Part shown: positions 1-8,873 of the stretch, piece after piece | How the letters are laid out: each line of letters starts with the position of its first letter | Position numbering within the stretch: the first letter of the stretch is position 1 | DNA from: an uncultured Porphyromonadaceae bacterium | GTDB taxonomy: Bacteria > Bacteroidota > Bacteroidia > Bacteroidales > Muribaculaceae | Direction: 5' to 3' | Assembly: GCA_947177405.1 (NCBI GenBank) | Contig: CAMWUJ010000001.1 | Coordinates: 1-64,000, forward strand | Length of the DNA stretch: 64,000 nt | Made by a program: the position numbers and the translations under genes | The notes under the pieces: generated by a model | The model's input: the letters and a program-made list of their open reading frames with translations, nothing else | Database searches by the model: none | Told to the model about the DNA's origin: nothing

Positions 1-43
1 CCCCTGTCCTCCCGTTCTCCCGTCTATATTTATTATCCTCCTG

Positions 44-541
44 TCATTCGGTCAGAGTGAGCCAGATGTGGGCACACGCTTCGGCATCTGCCAACGCATG
101 ATGGTGATTCTCAAGGTCGAATCCGCAACGGGCCGCCACTGTGTGGAGCTTGTGATTAGGAAGTTCGCGTCCGAATGTCCTTCGTGACATCCGGCAGGAA
201 CAATAAAACCGGTAACCAGGATAAGGCATCTTGTAAGCCTCAAACACTGCCCTCAGACACCCCTCGTCGAAAGGAGAATTATGGGCCACAAGGGGAAGTC
301 CCTCAAGACGGGGAGCGATCATGGCCCATACCTCCGGAAAAGGATTGGCATCATAAGTGTCAGTTCGAGTTAGACCATGAATAGCTGTGGTGAATGGAGA
401 ATAATAATTAGGATAAGGACGGATAAGACTATAGAATTTTTCGACCACCTTTCCATCGCGCACAATCACGATACCCACGCTGCACACGCTCGACCGCTTC
501 CCGTTGGCAGTTTCAAAATCAATGGCTGCAAAATCTTTCAT
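44..541 (-). CDS. DnaQ-like 3'-5' exonuclease (DEDDh)
   Basis: A 165-residue single-domain exonuclease of the DNA polymerase III epsilon / RNase T class, expected to remove nucleotides from the 3' end of DNA or RNA. Exo I is AIDFETANG near the N-terminus (the D and E metal ligands), Exo II is the LVAHNSPFD segment, and Exo III is HHALADAEA near the C-terminus, so all DEDDh residues are present. It has no polymerase or BRCT extension, so a stand-alone proofreading or RNA-trimming role is possible. It is divergent from parE with about 100 bp between them. The substrate cannot be told from sequence. Confidence 0.88.
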   Translation of the reverse strand: MKDFAAIDFETANGKRSSVCSVGIVIVRDGKVVEKFYSLIRPYPNYYSPFTTAIHGLTRTDTYDANPFPEVWAMIAPRLEGLPLVAHNSPFDEGCLRAVFEAYKMPYPGYRFYCSCRMSRRTFGRELPNHKLHTVAARCGFDLENHHHALADAEACAHIWLTLTE

Positions 542-589
542 ATCTCTCTAACGATAGCCTCCCCGTCCTTATTGTAAAATTCAATCCAC

Positions 590-620
590 TTGACTTTCTT
601 CCTTTTTTTTATTAAATTTG
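590..620 (+). promoter_or_regulatory. Bacteroidetes-type promoter of parE operon
   Basis: TTG at 590-592 and TAAATTTG at 613-620 are separated by exactly 20 nt, matching the Bacteroidetes sigma-70 form (-33 TTG/TTTG, -7 TAnnTTTG). The start of parE lies about 20 nt downstream, so the leader would be very short. Confidence 0.75.
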
Positions 621-640
621 CATCATAGAATGCATTCGAA

Positions 641-2665
641 ATGAGCGATAATCTTTTTAATACAAATAATCCTGACGAATTAGAAATCCAAGAGAACGAA
701 ACGGAGATCTCCAACTCCGCCGCAGGCTCTTATACCGACGACGCCATCCAGACCCTCGACTGGAACGAACATATCCGCCGCCGTCCCGGTATGTATATCG
801 GCAAGCTCGGCGACGGTACGCATAATGATGACGGTATCTATGTGCTGGTGAAGGAGGTGGTGGATAATTCCATCGATGAATTCAACATGGGTGCCGGCAA
901 GCGTATCGACATCTCTCTCTCCGAAGAGGGAGAGGTGACTGTGCGCGACTATGGTCGTGGTATTCCTTTGGGAAAAGTGAAGGAGGTGGCTTCCAACATC
1001 AACACCGGTGGTAAATTCGATGGTGAAAACTTCAAGAAATCTGTCGGCCTTAACGGCGTGGGTCTCAAGGCTGTAAATGCTCTTTCCACTTATTGCCGCG
1101 TAGCCTCGGTGCGCGACGGGAAGATGGTGGAGGTGGAGTTTGACAGAGGTAAACTCCTCCGCCAGTCCGACCTCCTCGACACTAAGGAGCCCAACGGCAC
1201 TTATGTGAGATTCACTCCCGACAACGAGCTTTTCCAGAACTATAAATTCAATCCCGAGTTTGTGGAGACAATGGTGAAGAACTACACCTACCTCAACACC
1301 GGTCTCCAGATTTTCTATAACGGGAAGAAATATCTTTCTCGTCATGGTCTGCTCGACTTGCTGAAGGACAACATGACTTCCGATCCCCTCTACCCTATCA
1401 TTCATCTCAAGGGCGAGGATATTGAGGTGGTGCTCACCCACACTGCCCAATACGGTGAGGAGTATTATTCTTTTGTCAACGGACAGCATACCACTCAGGG
1501 CGGAACACACCTTTCGGCTTTCCGCGAACATGTGAGCCGCACCATCAAGGAATTCTCAGGTAAGAACTTTGAGTTTTCCGATATCCGCAACGGTATGGTG
1601 GCGGCGGTGGCGGTCAAGATTCAGGAGCCGGTGTTCGAAAGCCAGACAAAGACCAAACTCGGATCCAAGACAGTGGCTCCCAACAGCGAGTTGACCGTGA
1701 ATAAATTCATCGGTGATTTCATAAAGAAAGAGCTCGATGATTACCTTCACAAACACACAGATGTGGCGGAGGCCATGCTCACCAAGATAGCGGCCAACGA
1801 GAAGGAGCGCAAGGCCATGGCCGGTGTTGCAAAACTCGCACGTGAGAAAGCCAAGAAGGTGAGTCTGCACAATAAGAAACTCCGTGATTGTCGCATCCAT
1901 TACAACGATACCCGCAAGCCCAATGCCAAGACTGAAGACCGTCGCGATGACTCGGCTATCTTCATCACCGAGGGTCTGTCGGCTTCGGGAACCATCACAA
2001 AGGTGCGTAACGCCGAAACACAGGCCGTTTTCTCCCTGCGTGGAAAGCCTCTTAATTCTTTCGGCATGACACAGGAAGTGGTGTATAAAAACGATGAATT
2101 CAATCTCCTTCAAGCCGCCCTCAATATCGAGGACGGAATCGAAGGCCTGAGATATAACAAGGTGATCATAGCCACAGATGCCGATGTGGACGGTATGCAC
2201 ATACGCCTGCTTATCATCACTTTCTTCCTGATGTTTTTTCCCGACCTTGTGAAAAAAGGTCATGTCTATATTCTCCAGACCCCCCTTTTCCGTGTGAGAG
2301 ACAAGAATTCCACACGTCGCACCAAACGCAAACCGCGCCGAAAATCGGCTGTAAAAGGGAAAGAGGAGGATAGTGCAGAGGCTGAAGAGAAGGATACAGT
2401 GTATTGCTACACGGATGCCGAACGCGAAGAGGCTATCGCGCGTTTCGGCAATAATGCAGAGATCACTCGTTTCAAAGGTCTGGGTGAAATCAACGATGCC
2501 GAGTTCGCAGAATTCATCGGACCCGACATGCGTCTTGACCGCGTGAAACTGAAGCGTGAGGATGCCGTGGATAAACTTCTGGAATTCTATATGGGAAAAA
2601 ACACTATGGAGCGCCAGAATTTCATCATTAATAATCTTGTGATCGAAGATGACTCCCAGATCTAA
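641..2665 (+). CDS. parE: DNA topoisomerase IV subunit B (type IIA)
   Basis: ATPase subunit of a type IIA topoisomerase, which decatenates or relaxes DNA together with a ParC/GyrA partner not in this window. The GHKL domain shows [10 protein letters not shown] and [10 protein letters not shown]. The TOPRIM domain has the catalytic Glu in ITEGLSASG and the acidic pair in [20 protein letters not shown] closes the C-terminal part. At 674 residues it has normal ParE/GyrB length and lacks the long GyrB insertion. The usual EGDSA motif reads EGLSA, replacing the Asp that corresponds to E. coli GyrB D426. It overlaps coaD by 17 nt, suggesting coupled expression. Assignment to ParE rather than GyrB rests on length and on the coaD/S41 neighbourhood seen in Bacteroidales. 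Confidence 0.93.
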   Translation: MSDNLFNTNNPDELEIQENETEISNSAAGSYTDDAIQTLDWNEHIRRRPGMYIGKLGDGTHNDDGIYVLVKEVVDNSIDEFNMGAGKRIDISLSEEGEVTVRDYGRGIPLGKVKEVASNINTGGKFDGENFKKSVGLNGVGLKAVNALSTYCRVASVRDGKMVEVEFDRGKLLRQSDLLDTKEPNGTYVRFTPDNELFQNYKFNPEFVETMVKNYTYLNTGLQIFYNGKKYLSRHGLLDLLKDNMTSDPLYPIIHLKGEDIEVVLTHTAQYGEEYYSFVNGQHTTQGGTHLSAFREHVSRTIKEFSGKNFEFSDIRNGMVAAVAVKIQEPVFESQTKTKLGSKTVAPNSELTVNKFIGDFIKKELDDYLHKHTDVAEAMLTKIAANEKERKAMAGVAKLAREKAKKVSLHNKKLRDCRIHYNDTRKPNAKTEDRRDDSAIFITEGLSASGTITKVRNAETQAVFSLRGKPLNSFGMTQEVVYKNDEFNLLQAALNIEDGIEGLRYNKVIIATDADVDGMHIRLLIITFFLMFFPDLVKKGHVYILQTPLFRVRDKNSTRRTKRKPRRKSAVKGKEEDSAEAEEKDTVYCYTDAEREEAIARFGNNAEITRFKGLGEINDAEFAEFIGPDMRLDRVKLKREDAVDKLLEFYMGKNTMERQNFIINNLVIEDDSQI

Positions 2666-3125
2666 TTCTAAAACCGCTCTTTTCGCCGGATCTTTCAATC
2701 CCTTCACAATCGGCCATCTCCGGATTGTGGAGCGCGCGCTCAATATAGTGGACCGCGTGGTGGTGGCTATCGGATACAATATCAACAAACCCCTCTCAAA
2801 TGAAGATCTGGAGAAAAGGATGGATCAGATCCTACGGGGAGTGAGTCATCTGAATAAACCAAACTGCGATCCACGTGTCTTAATCACATGTTATCACGGG
2901 TTGACCGCTGAATTCGCAGCCTCCATCGGAGCCGATATTCTCCTGAGAGGCATCAGAAGCATGACCGATTTCGAATATGAGAAAAATCTTGCCGATGTGA
3001 ACCTCAAAATTCTTGGCATCGACACGATGTTTCTTATCTCGGAGCCGGAAACGGGGCATATCTCATCATCAACTGTCAGAGAACTGGCAGCCAACGGATT
3101 TGATGTCAGTCCGTTGATTCCATGA
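2649..3125 (+). CDS. coaD: Pantetheine-phosphate adenylyltransferase
   Basis: Catalyses ATP + 4'-phosphopantetheine to dephospho-CoA + PPi, the penultimate step of coenzyme A synthesis. The nucleotidyltransferase signature is [12 protein letters not shown] (the TxGH motif) at residues 12-23, and the C-terminal ISSSTVREL motif is also present. Length 158 residues is standard. It starts inside the last codons of parE in another frame, consistent with translational coupling. FNPF replaces the more common FDPxT, a variation seen in this fold. Confidence 0.95.
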   Translation: MTPRSNSKTALFAGSFNPFTIGHLRIVERALNIVDRVVVAIGYNINKPLSNEDLEKRMDQILRGVSHLNKPNCDPRVLITCYHGLTAEFAASIGADILLRGIRSMTDFEYEKNLADVNLKILGIDTMFLISEPETGHISSSTVRELAANGFDVSPLIP

Positions 3126-3188
3126 TAAGCAACATTCTCTAATAGTTTCAAAAACTATCCGGATTATTTCCAAAATCAATATTGAAAA

Positions 3189-4796
3189 ATGAAGAAAAAA
3201 ATCATATTCCTCTCATTGCTTGCATGTGGCATGGTGTTCGCAGCCATCAAGGGTCAGATGCAACCACACCATAAACTCCAGATGGCTGAGAATGCCATTT
3301 CTCAGCTCTATGTGGATACTGTGAATGAAGATAAACTTGTGGAGGCCGCCATAAAGGGGATGTTGGAAGATCTCGATCCCCATTCCTCTTATTCAAATGC
3401 TGAGGAAACCAAAGAACTCAATGAGCCGTTAGCCGGTAATTTCAGTGGCATCGGCATAACTTTCAATATGAACAAGGATACGCTATATGTGATCCAGACT
3501 GTGAGCGGGGGTCCCTCCGAGCGTGTGGGAATTTTTGCGGGCGACCGCATCATAGCCGTGAACGATTCCTCGATTGCCGGAATGAAGATGAAAAATTCGG
3601 CTATAATGAAGAAACTTCGCGGTCCTAAAGGCACAAAGGTGGATGTGAAGGTGCTCCGCCGTTCCCAGGGCGTATCGGATACCATCGATTTCCGCATCAC
3701 CCGCGCCGATATCCCCATATATAGTATAGATGCCTCATACATGGTTGATCCCGCCACCGGCTATATCCGTATCAGCCGTTTCTCTGCCGAGACCCATAAG
3801 GAACTGATCAATGCTCTTTCCGATCTGAAGAAACAGGGAATGAAACAACTTATCCTCGACCTTGTGGATAATGGTGGCGGATATCTTAACGCTGCCGTGG
3901 ATGTATTGAGCGAATTCCTGGAACCGGGAAAAACAGCTGTATATACCGAAGGAACCAACTCTTCAAGATTTGATTTCAAAACAGAACCCGACAAACTCAA
4001 GCCCCTTTTCCAAGACGGGCGCCTGGTGATCATGACCAACCAATACAGTGCCTCTGCCGCCGAGATCACTTCCGGCGCCGTGCAGGATTGGGATCGCGGT
4101 CTTATCGTGGGCCGTCGCACTTATGGGAAAGGACTCGTGCAACGTCCTATCCCCTTCCCCGACGGATCTATGATGCGACTCACTGTGGCTCATTATTATA
4201 CCCCCACCGGACGAGATATCCAGAAACCATATAAGAAAGGCGACCAGAAGGCGTATAACAAGGATATCCTCGACCGATTCAACAATGGCGAACTCATGCA
4301 TGAGGATTCCATCAAATATATCGACTCACTGAAGGTCAAGACCCTCCGTCTCGGGCGTCCGATATATGGAGGAGGCGGCATCTCTCCCGACCGCTTCGTG
4401 CCGCTCGACACAATGGACTTTACGAAATATTATCGTGACGTGCAGGCCAAAGGCGTGATCAATCAATTCGCTATCAAATATGTGGAGGATAACCGTAAGT
4501 ATCTAAAAAGCCGGTTCAAGACTGATGATGAGTTTGTGAAAGAGTTTGAGATCACCCCCGATATGCTGAAAACCATATATGATATGGCAGCAAAAGAGGG
4601 TGTGGATCTAAACGAGGAACAGGCCAAGCAGAGCGAACCTCTTCTCAAGATGGTGACCAAAGGTCTTATAGGACGCGACATATTCGATCAGGCCACATAT
4701 TTCAAGGTATATAATGGCTACGACCCCATCTTCCGTGAGGCCTATCAACTGATCAATTCAAAAGAATACGACCGCCTTCTCTCTGCTCCAAAGTAA
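3189..4796 (+). CDS. S41 family C-terminal processing protease
   Basis: Periplasmic serine protease of the Ctp/Prc family, 535 residues. An N-terminal hydrophobic signal segment (KKKIIFLSLLACGMVFA) is followed by a region typical of the family, a PDZ domain (GIGITFNMNKD to VDVKVLRR) and the S41 catalytic core. The catalytic Ser sits in QYSASAAEIT and the Lys in RTYGKGLVQ, so the Ser/Lys dyad is intact. A C-terminal extension of about 150 residues follows. It lies downstream of coaD on the same strand after a 63-nt gap, probably in the same operon. Substrates in this phylum are not defined by sequence. Confidence 0.92.
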   Translation: MKKKIIFLSLLACGMVFAAIKGQMQPHHKLQMAENAISQLYVDTVNEDKLVEAAIKGMLEDLDPHSSYSNAEETKELNEPLAGNFSGIGITFNMNKDTLYVIQTVSGGPSERVGIFAGDRIIAVNDSSIAGMKMKNSAIMKKLRGPKGTKVDVKVLRRSQGVSDTIDFRITRADIPIYSIDASYMVDPATGYIRISRFSAETHKELINALSDLKKQGMKQLILDLVDNGGGYLNAAVDVLSEFLEPGKTAVYTEGTNSSRFDFKTEPDKLKPLFQDGRLVIMTNQYSASAAEITSGAVQDWDRGLIVGRRTYGKGLVQRPIPFPDGSMMRLTVAHYYTPTGRDIQKPYKKGDQKAYNKDILDRFNNGELMHEDSIKYIDSLKVKTLRLGRPIYGGGGISPDRFVPLDTMDFTKYYRDVQAKGVINQFAIKYVEDNRKYLKSRFKTDDEFVKEFEITPDMLKTIYDMAAKEGVDLNEEQAKQSEPLLKMVTKGLIGRDIFDQATYFKVYNGYDPIFREAYQLINSKEYDRLLSAPK

Positions 4797-4837
4797 CAGA
4801 TCGTTCCTATCCAGCTTTCCCCACTAATAACATCAAT

Positions 4838-6247
4838 ATGAAGAAACGCTTGTCGATTTCATTGCCGGCCATGGTGTCGATCATTCTCTTCTCCTCTCTT
4901 TCACTCGCCGCTCAGGAGGCACCCGAAAATGGTATCTCACTTTTCGGGTTTCCGAGGATATTCCGTGGTTATCGCTACGTTCGCCCCCCGAAGCCTCTTA
5001 TCGCCGACACCACTCTTACGCCGGGTCTATTCAAGGAGTTATATTTCCGTCATGTCCCCGACACTGTGGAGCGAGTGGTATATTCTCCGGTGGCCGACGA
5101 GGATAACCCCTGGGATCTGGCTGATCTTCCGAAAGGGGAACGCGACTCGGTAATTGTGAAAGAGGCGGTGGAATATCAGATTTCTCCGGTTATCACGGGA
5201 GATGTGGTGCCCGAGTGGCTCACCCATGCCGCGGAATCTTTCCGCAGACAAGCAGATATGATTTATTTGGGGATGCTGGAACATCCCTTGCCTACCGACA
5301 AGGCGTTCTGGCATCTTCCTGTGCCTCCATCCATGCCGGTGGAGGAGGTGAGCTACTATTCTTTTTTAAAGAACCAGCATTTCAATCTGGGTCTTGAGTC
5401 TGCCGGAGGCACTCCCACGGAAATAGAGAAGGTCCACTGGCTACATGTATTCAATATCGGAGTGCAGTTTTCACAAGCATATCTCTCAAGAAACTGGTAT
5501 CAAGGTGGAAACAATTATCTTTCGTTACTTGGCAATTTCCTATGGGATGTGCAGCTGAACCAGGTGTTTCATCCCAACATGATGTTTCAGAGCACCCTCA
5601 GCTATAAGTTGGGTCTCAACTCCACAGCTGATAATCCGATCCATAAATATTCCATCTCGGAAGATCTCTTCCAATACAACCTGAAGGCCGGTTATAAAGC
5701 CGCCCATCATTGGTATTATTCATTCACCACACAATTCAAGACCCAGCTCCTCAATAGCTATCCCTCCGACTCAATGGATCGCATGGCAAGCTTTCTGACT
5801 CCTGCCACTCTTACCTTAGGTCTCGGTATGACATATACTAAGGAGAATGTCAAGAAAACCGTGGTGTTCAATGCCTCAATCTCCCCCCTCTCCTATAACC
5901 TCAAAACCGCCATTGATCCCCATGTGGATCATTCCATCTTCGGAATGGCACAGAATGTTAAGACGGTGAGCGAATTCGGTAGTACGGCCGAACTGACCCT
6001 CAACTGGAAGATATGGGACAATATTCTCTATAAGACACGTCTCTTTCTCTTCACCGACTATAAACAGAGCAATGCGGATTGGCAGAATACTCTTGAATTT
6101 CAGTTCAACCGCTTCTTCTCCACCCAGCTCTACATCAATCTTCGATATGACTCCACAGCCGATAAGAGTATCGACCCAAAATGGAAACGCTGGATGATGA
6201 AGGAAATCCTTTCGGTGGGTCTCTCTTATTCATTCTCCACCAAATAA
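4838..6247 (+). CDS. DUF3078 envelope protein, predicted beta-barrel
   Basis: A 469-residue exported protein with an N-terminal signal peptide ending near SLSLAAQEA. From about residue 190 it consists of alternating amphipathic strands (NLGLESAGG, LGNFLWDVQLNQ, LTLGLGMTYTKEN, ILSVGLSYSFSTK), and it ends in an aromatic-rich strand, as outer-membrane barrels do. This matches the Bacteroidetes family DUF3078. It sits 41 nt downstream of the S41 protease and is likely co-transcribed, so it could be a partner or client in the envelope. The function is unknown. Confidence 0.75.
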   Translation: MKKRLSISLPAMVSIILFSSLSLAAQEAPENGISLFGFPRIFRGYRYVRPPKPLIADTTLTPGLFKELYFRHVPDTVERVVYSPVADEDNPWDLADLPKGERDSVIVKEAVEYQISPVITGDVVPEWLTHAAESFRRQADMIYLGMLEHPLPTDKAFWHLPVPPSMPVEEVSYYSFLKNQHFNLGLESAGGTPTEIEKVHWLHVFNIGVQFSQAYLSRNWYQGGNNYLSLLGNFLWDVQLNQVFHPNMMFQSTLSYKLGLNSTADNPIHKYSISEDLFQYNLKAGYKAAHHWYYSFTTQFKTQLLNSYPSDSMDRMASFLTPATLTLGLGMTYTKENVKKTVVFNASISPLSYNLKTAIDPHVDHSIFGMAQNVKTVSEFGSTAELTLNWKIWDNILYKTRLFLFTDYKQSNADWQNTLEFQFNRFFSTQLYINLRYDSTADKSIDPKWKRWMMKEILSVGLSYSFSTK

Positions 6248-6250
6248 AAC

Positions 6251-6295
6251 AGGGAAAATATCCTTAAAAGAAAATTAGGGAAAATATCCTTAAAA
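6251..6295. repeat. Two 19-bp direct repeats after DUF3078 gene
   Basis: AGGGAAAATATCCTTAAAA occurs at 6251-6269 and again at 6277-6295 (26-bp period) immediately downstream of the stop codon. They are AT-rich and of unknown role, and may be a slippage product. Confidence 0.7.
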
Positions 6296-6336
6296 AAAGA
6301 AAGTTTCAGATTTTGCCAAACCCAATGAAATAAAAG

Positions 6337-6900
6337 ATGCACCGTATTTTCCTTCTTATAATAATATTGATGGGAACGCTCCCCATCTTTTCCGGTCAGA
6401 GAATATCCGACATGGGAGCGGCCCTTGATTTCTGCCGGGAGGCGCCGCTCGACAAAATAGAAGGAATATGGGAATTTCCAGCCGACAATACAGTGGTACT
6501 TATCTCCCGCGACCGCAGTCAACCCAAGACATTCTATAACATCATTGTGGTCTCCACACCCGATTGTCGCCTTAATCCCGGAGATAAGATCGGGGAAATG
6601 ACACCTTCGGTTGACCAAAACAAATATCTTCTCTCCCTATATCGTTCGCAGAAAAACAACCTCCTCTCCGATCCGGGAAAATGCTCTGCAATATTCAACG
6701 ATAAGGATGGTACGATCAAAGTGGAGGCCCGTAGCCTCAAAGTGAAAATTTCATCTCGCATATATTCTTTTCTTCCACAGTTCTGGAGATTACTTTCCAT
6801 GTTTAAGGTGAATGATCCTGCGGCATCGCTGCCTGACGGTCTTGTCCGGATCTATCCTTACCCTGCTCCTTCCAAAGCTGATTATCCACGTTATCTTTAA
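6337..6900 (+). CDS. Small secreted protein, unknown function
   Basis: 187 residues beginning with a clear signal peptide (MHRIFLLIIILMGTLPIFSG). The mature part contains WEFPADNTVVLISRD and FYNIIVVSTPDCRLNPGDKIGEM, suggesting a small beta-rich domain that might adopt a lipocalin-like or OB-like fold, but no family is recognised. It is followed 10 nt later by another exported protein, so the two probably form an operon. Base composition is like its neighbours. Function unknown. Confidence 0.7.
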   Translation: MHRIFLLIIILMGTLPIFSGQRISDMGAALDFCREAPLDKIEGIWEFPADNTVVLISRDRSQPKTFYNIIVVSTPDCRLNPGDKIGEMTPSVDQNKYLLSLYRSQKNNLLSDPGKCSAIFNDKDGTIKVEARSLKVKISSRIYSFLPQFWRLLSMFKVNDPAASLPDGLVRIYPYPAPSKADYPRYL

Positions 6901-6910
6901 GTATTTCCTT

Positions 6911-7426
6911 ATGTATTCCCGTTGTAATATTCTCTTTATCCTTCTTTCATTTCTCTTCATGTTCTCTTTATCTTTACCCTCGGAGGCACGTAAAATAAGC
7001 CTCAAACTGTCAGCTTCCGAGACAAAAGAGGAGCAAGAGGAACAGGAGATGACTGCGGGAAGTTTCATGGTGGCTTCCCAATGCGAAAGTTGCAACAACG
7101 GCTACCGTATCGACCAGGTGACATTCGCAGGATTCGACAAGAAGATCAACTCCTCAATGGAGTCTTTTTTCATCACAAATCATACCGACCGCACACTCAC
7201 TGCAATAGCCTTATATATCGATTATCTCACCCCCGACGGACGTCAGCTTCACAAGAAATATTATAAGCTCGCCTGCAATATTCCACCGGGCGAGACGCGG
7301 AAAGCGGATATAAAATCCTGGGACACCCAACATTCATTCTATTATGTGAAAAGCGCCCCACCCAAAGGCGGAGGGTCACCTTTTACCGTGAAATTCGATC
7401 CGATTGCATATTATCTCAGATTTTAA
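6911..7426 (+). CDS. Small exported protein, unknown function
   Basis: The ORF track opens at 6812, but that start lies inside the preceding gene. ATG 6911 gives a proper signal peptide (MYSRCNILFILLSFLFMFSLSLPSEA) right after the upstream stop, so it is preferred (171 residues). The mature domain has QCESCNNGY and a strand pattern (SFFITNHTDRTLTAIALYIDYLTPDG) reminiscent of immunoglobulin-like beta domains. No family is recognised. Its 3' end overlaps the convergent ClC gene by 11 bp. Confidence 0.72.
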   Translation: MYSRCNILFILLSFLFMFSLSLPSEARKISLKLSASETKEEQEEQEMTAGSFMVASQCESCNNGYRIDQVTFAGFDKKINSSMESFFITNHTDRTLTAIALYIDYLTPDGRQLHKKYYKLACNIPPGETRKADIKSWDTQHSFYYVKSAPPKGGGSPFTVKFDPIAYYLRF

Positions 7427-8768
7427 TGCTTTTTCGATTGTCCCAAAGCATTACCACGCCATAGCTTAAAGCAGAAACAATCAGGAAGCCGAACATGAAC
7501 TGATAACTATTGCTCATCTCGGCTGTGATGAATATTGCCATCAGCGGAGCCTTGATAGTGCCGGTCATCACTCCGGCCATCCCGAGTAACGCATAATTTT
7601 CCACCGGCAGAGTGCAACCGAACCATGTATTCATTATCAATCCGAAGAGGAGGCCGGCAAGACACCCTGCGAACAAAGTGGGAGCGAAAGAACCCGCCAC
7701 ACCTCCGCCATCAATAGTGGCGGCGACCATGATTCCTTTAAGAAGAAGCACCCCGGTGACCACCAGCATCAACACATGGGTGGAGGAGAGACCCGTATAA
7801 AAAGGACTATAGCTCAAAAGTTCGGAGGGGCGACAATTGATTATTTTATCCACTACCGTATAACCCTCACCAAACAAAGAGGGAAAAAAGAAGATGGATA
7901 CCGAGAGGATAATACCGGCGCTTACCGCGCGAAGCCATGGATTGTTCATCCTACCTAACAGCTTCGACATATTTGTTTTCGAATAATTATAATAAATGCT
8001 ATATACACCGCAGAAAAGTCCTAAAAGACTCATCCATATAAAATTGGCCGGATCAAATGGCATATAGTCCACAAACTTCAGATCGAAAGCGAATCCACCG
8101 AAAGCAAGGGCAGTGCATGAGGAGATAAGACAAGCCGCGATCAAGGCTATGACAGGGAGAGTGGATAACTCAAGACCCAATACTTCCAAAGTGAACAAAG
8201 CACCACCTACAGGCGATTTGAATATGCCCGCTATTCCGGCTCCGGCTCCTATTCCCACCAATAGCCGCATCCAGCGCGGGTCGATCTTCAGCCAGCGGGC
8301 GAAGTTGCTCGCAATAGCGGCTCCCGTGTAGGCGCTCGGACCTTCTGCACCTGCAGATCCTCCAAAACCGATCGTGACCGAACATCCTATAATGTTGGTG
8401 TACATCAAATCTTTCGAAAGCTCATATTTTCCATCCTTGAGATCACGCTTGATCATTGCAGTGCCGTGTGAGAGGTCTTGCTTTAAGATATAACGCTGGA
8501 AAACCATCGCTAAAATAATTCCGGCTACCGGCAATATGAGGAATATATAGTTGGAACTGTCGGCTTTCATTCCGAGAGAAGCAAGCTTTCCAATCCATTT
8601 TATGGCCTCCTTCATAAGGAATGTGGCTAATCCGGTCACAATTCCTATCGCCACCACGGCCAACAGCAGCCTCCGGACAGGAGTGGGGATGGCATGTGGT
8701 GAAGAGGGGTCGGAAGAGGACGGTGTGGCAGATGGAGCTGATATAGTATTGGTATCGGTGGAATTCAT
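7416..8768 (-). CDS. ClC-family chloride channel/transporter
   Basis: A 450-residue polytopic inner-membrane protein of the ClC family, moving Cl- or related anions. Family signatures are present in order: LSHGT (GSGIP-equivalent) near 100, GSAGAEGPSAYTG near 138-149 with gating Glu142, SPVGGALFTLEV near 185-196, and GSFAPTLFAGCLAG. At the position of E. coli ClC-ec1 Glu203 (the internal proton glutamate) the protein has Val196, as in channel-type ClCs. This leaves open whether it exchanges protons. There is no CBS domain. It is convergent with the preceding small secreted gene. Confidence 0.93.
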   Translation of the reverse strand: MNSTDTNTISAPSATPSSSDPSSPHAIPTPVRRLLLAVVAIGIVTGLATFLMKEAIKWIGKLASLGMKADSSNYIFLILPVAGIILAMVFQRYILKQDLSHGTAMIKRDLKDGKYELSKDLMYTNIIGCSVTIGFGGSAGAEGPSAYTGAAIASNFARWLKIDPRWMRLLVGIGAGAGIAGIFKSPVGGALFTLEVLGLELSTLPVIALIAACLISSCTALAFGGFAFDLKFVDYMPFDPANFIWMSLLGLFCGVYSIYYNYSKTNMSKLLGRMNNPWLRAVSAGIILSVSIFFFPSLFGEGYTVVDKIINCRPSELLSYSPFYTGLSSTHVLMLVVTGVLLLKGIMVAATIDGGGVAGSFAPTLFAGCLAGLLFGLIMNTWFGCTLPVENYALLGMAGVMTGTIKAPLMAIFITAEMSNSYQFMFGFLIVSALSYGVVMLWDNRKSIKI

Positions 8769-8873
8769 AACTATCTTTTATATTTATTAATTCAATATCC
8801 ATAAAATAGTTCAATCTATTCTTCGTTTTTTATTAACATATTAGTTTAGACTTAATTCTTTAATTATACCGGT

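Noticed and set aside
680-2788. Long minus-strand ORFs of 283 and 410 aa opposite parE
   Set aside because: Mirror frames of a strongly coding gene; composition is His/Leu-rich with no motif, whereas parE has all family motifs.
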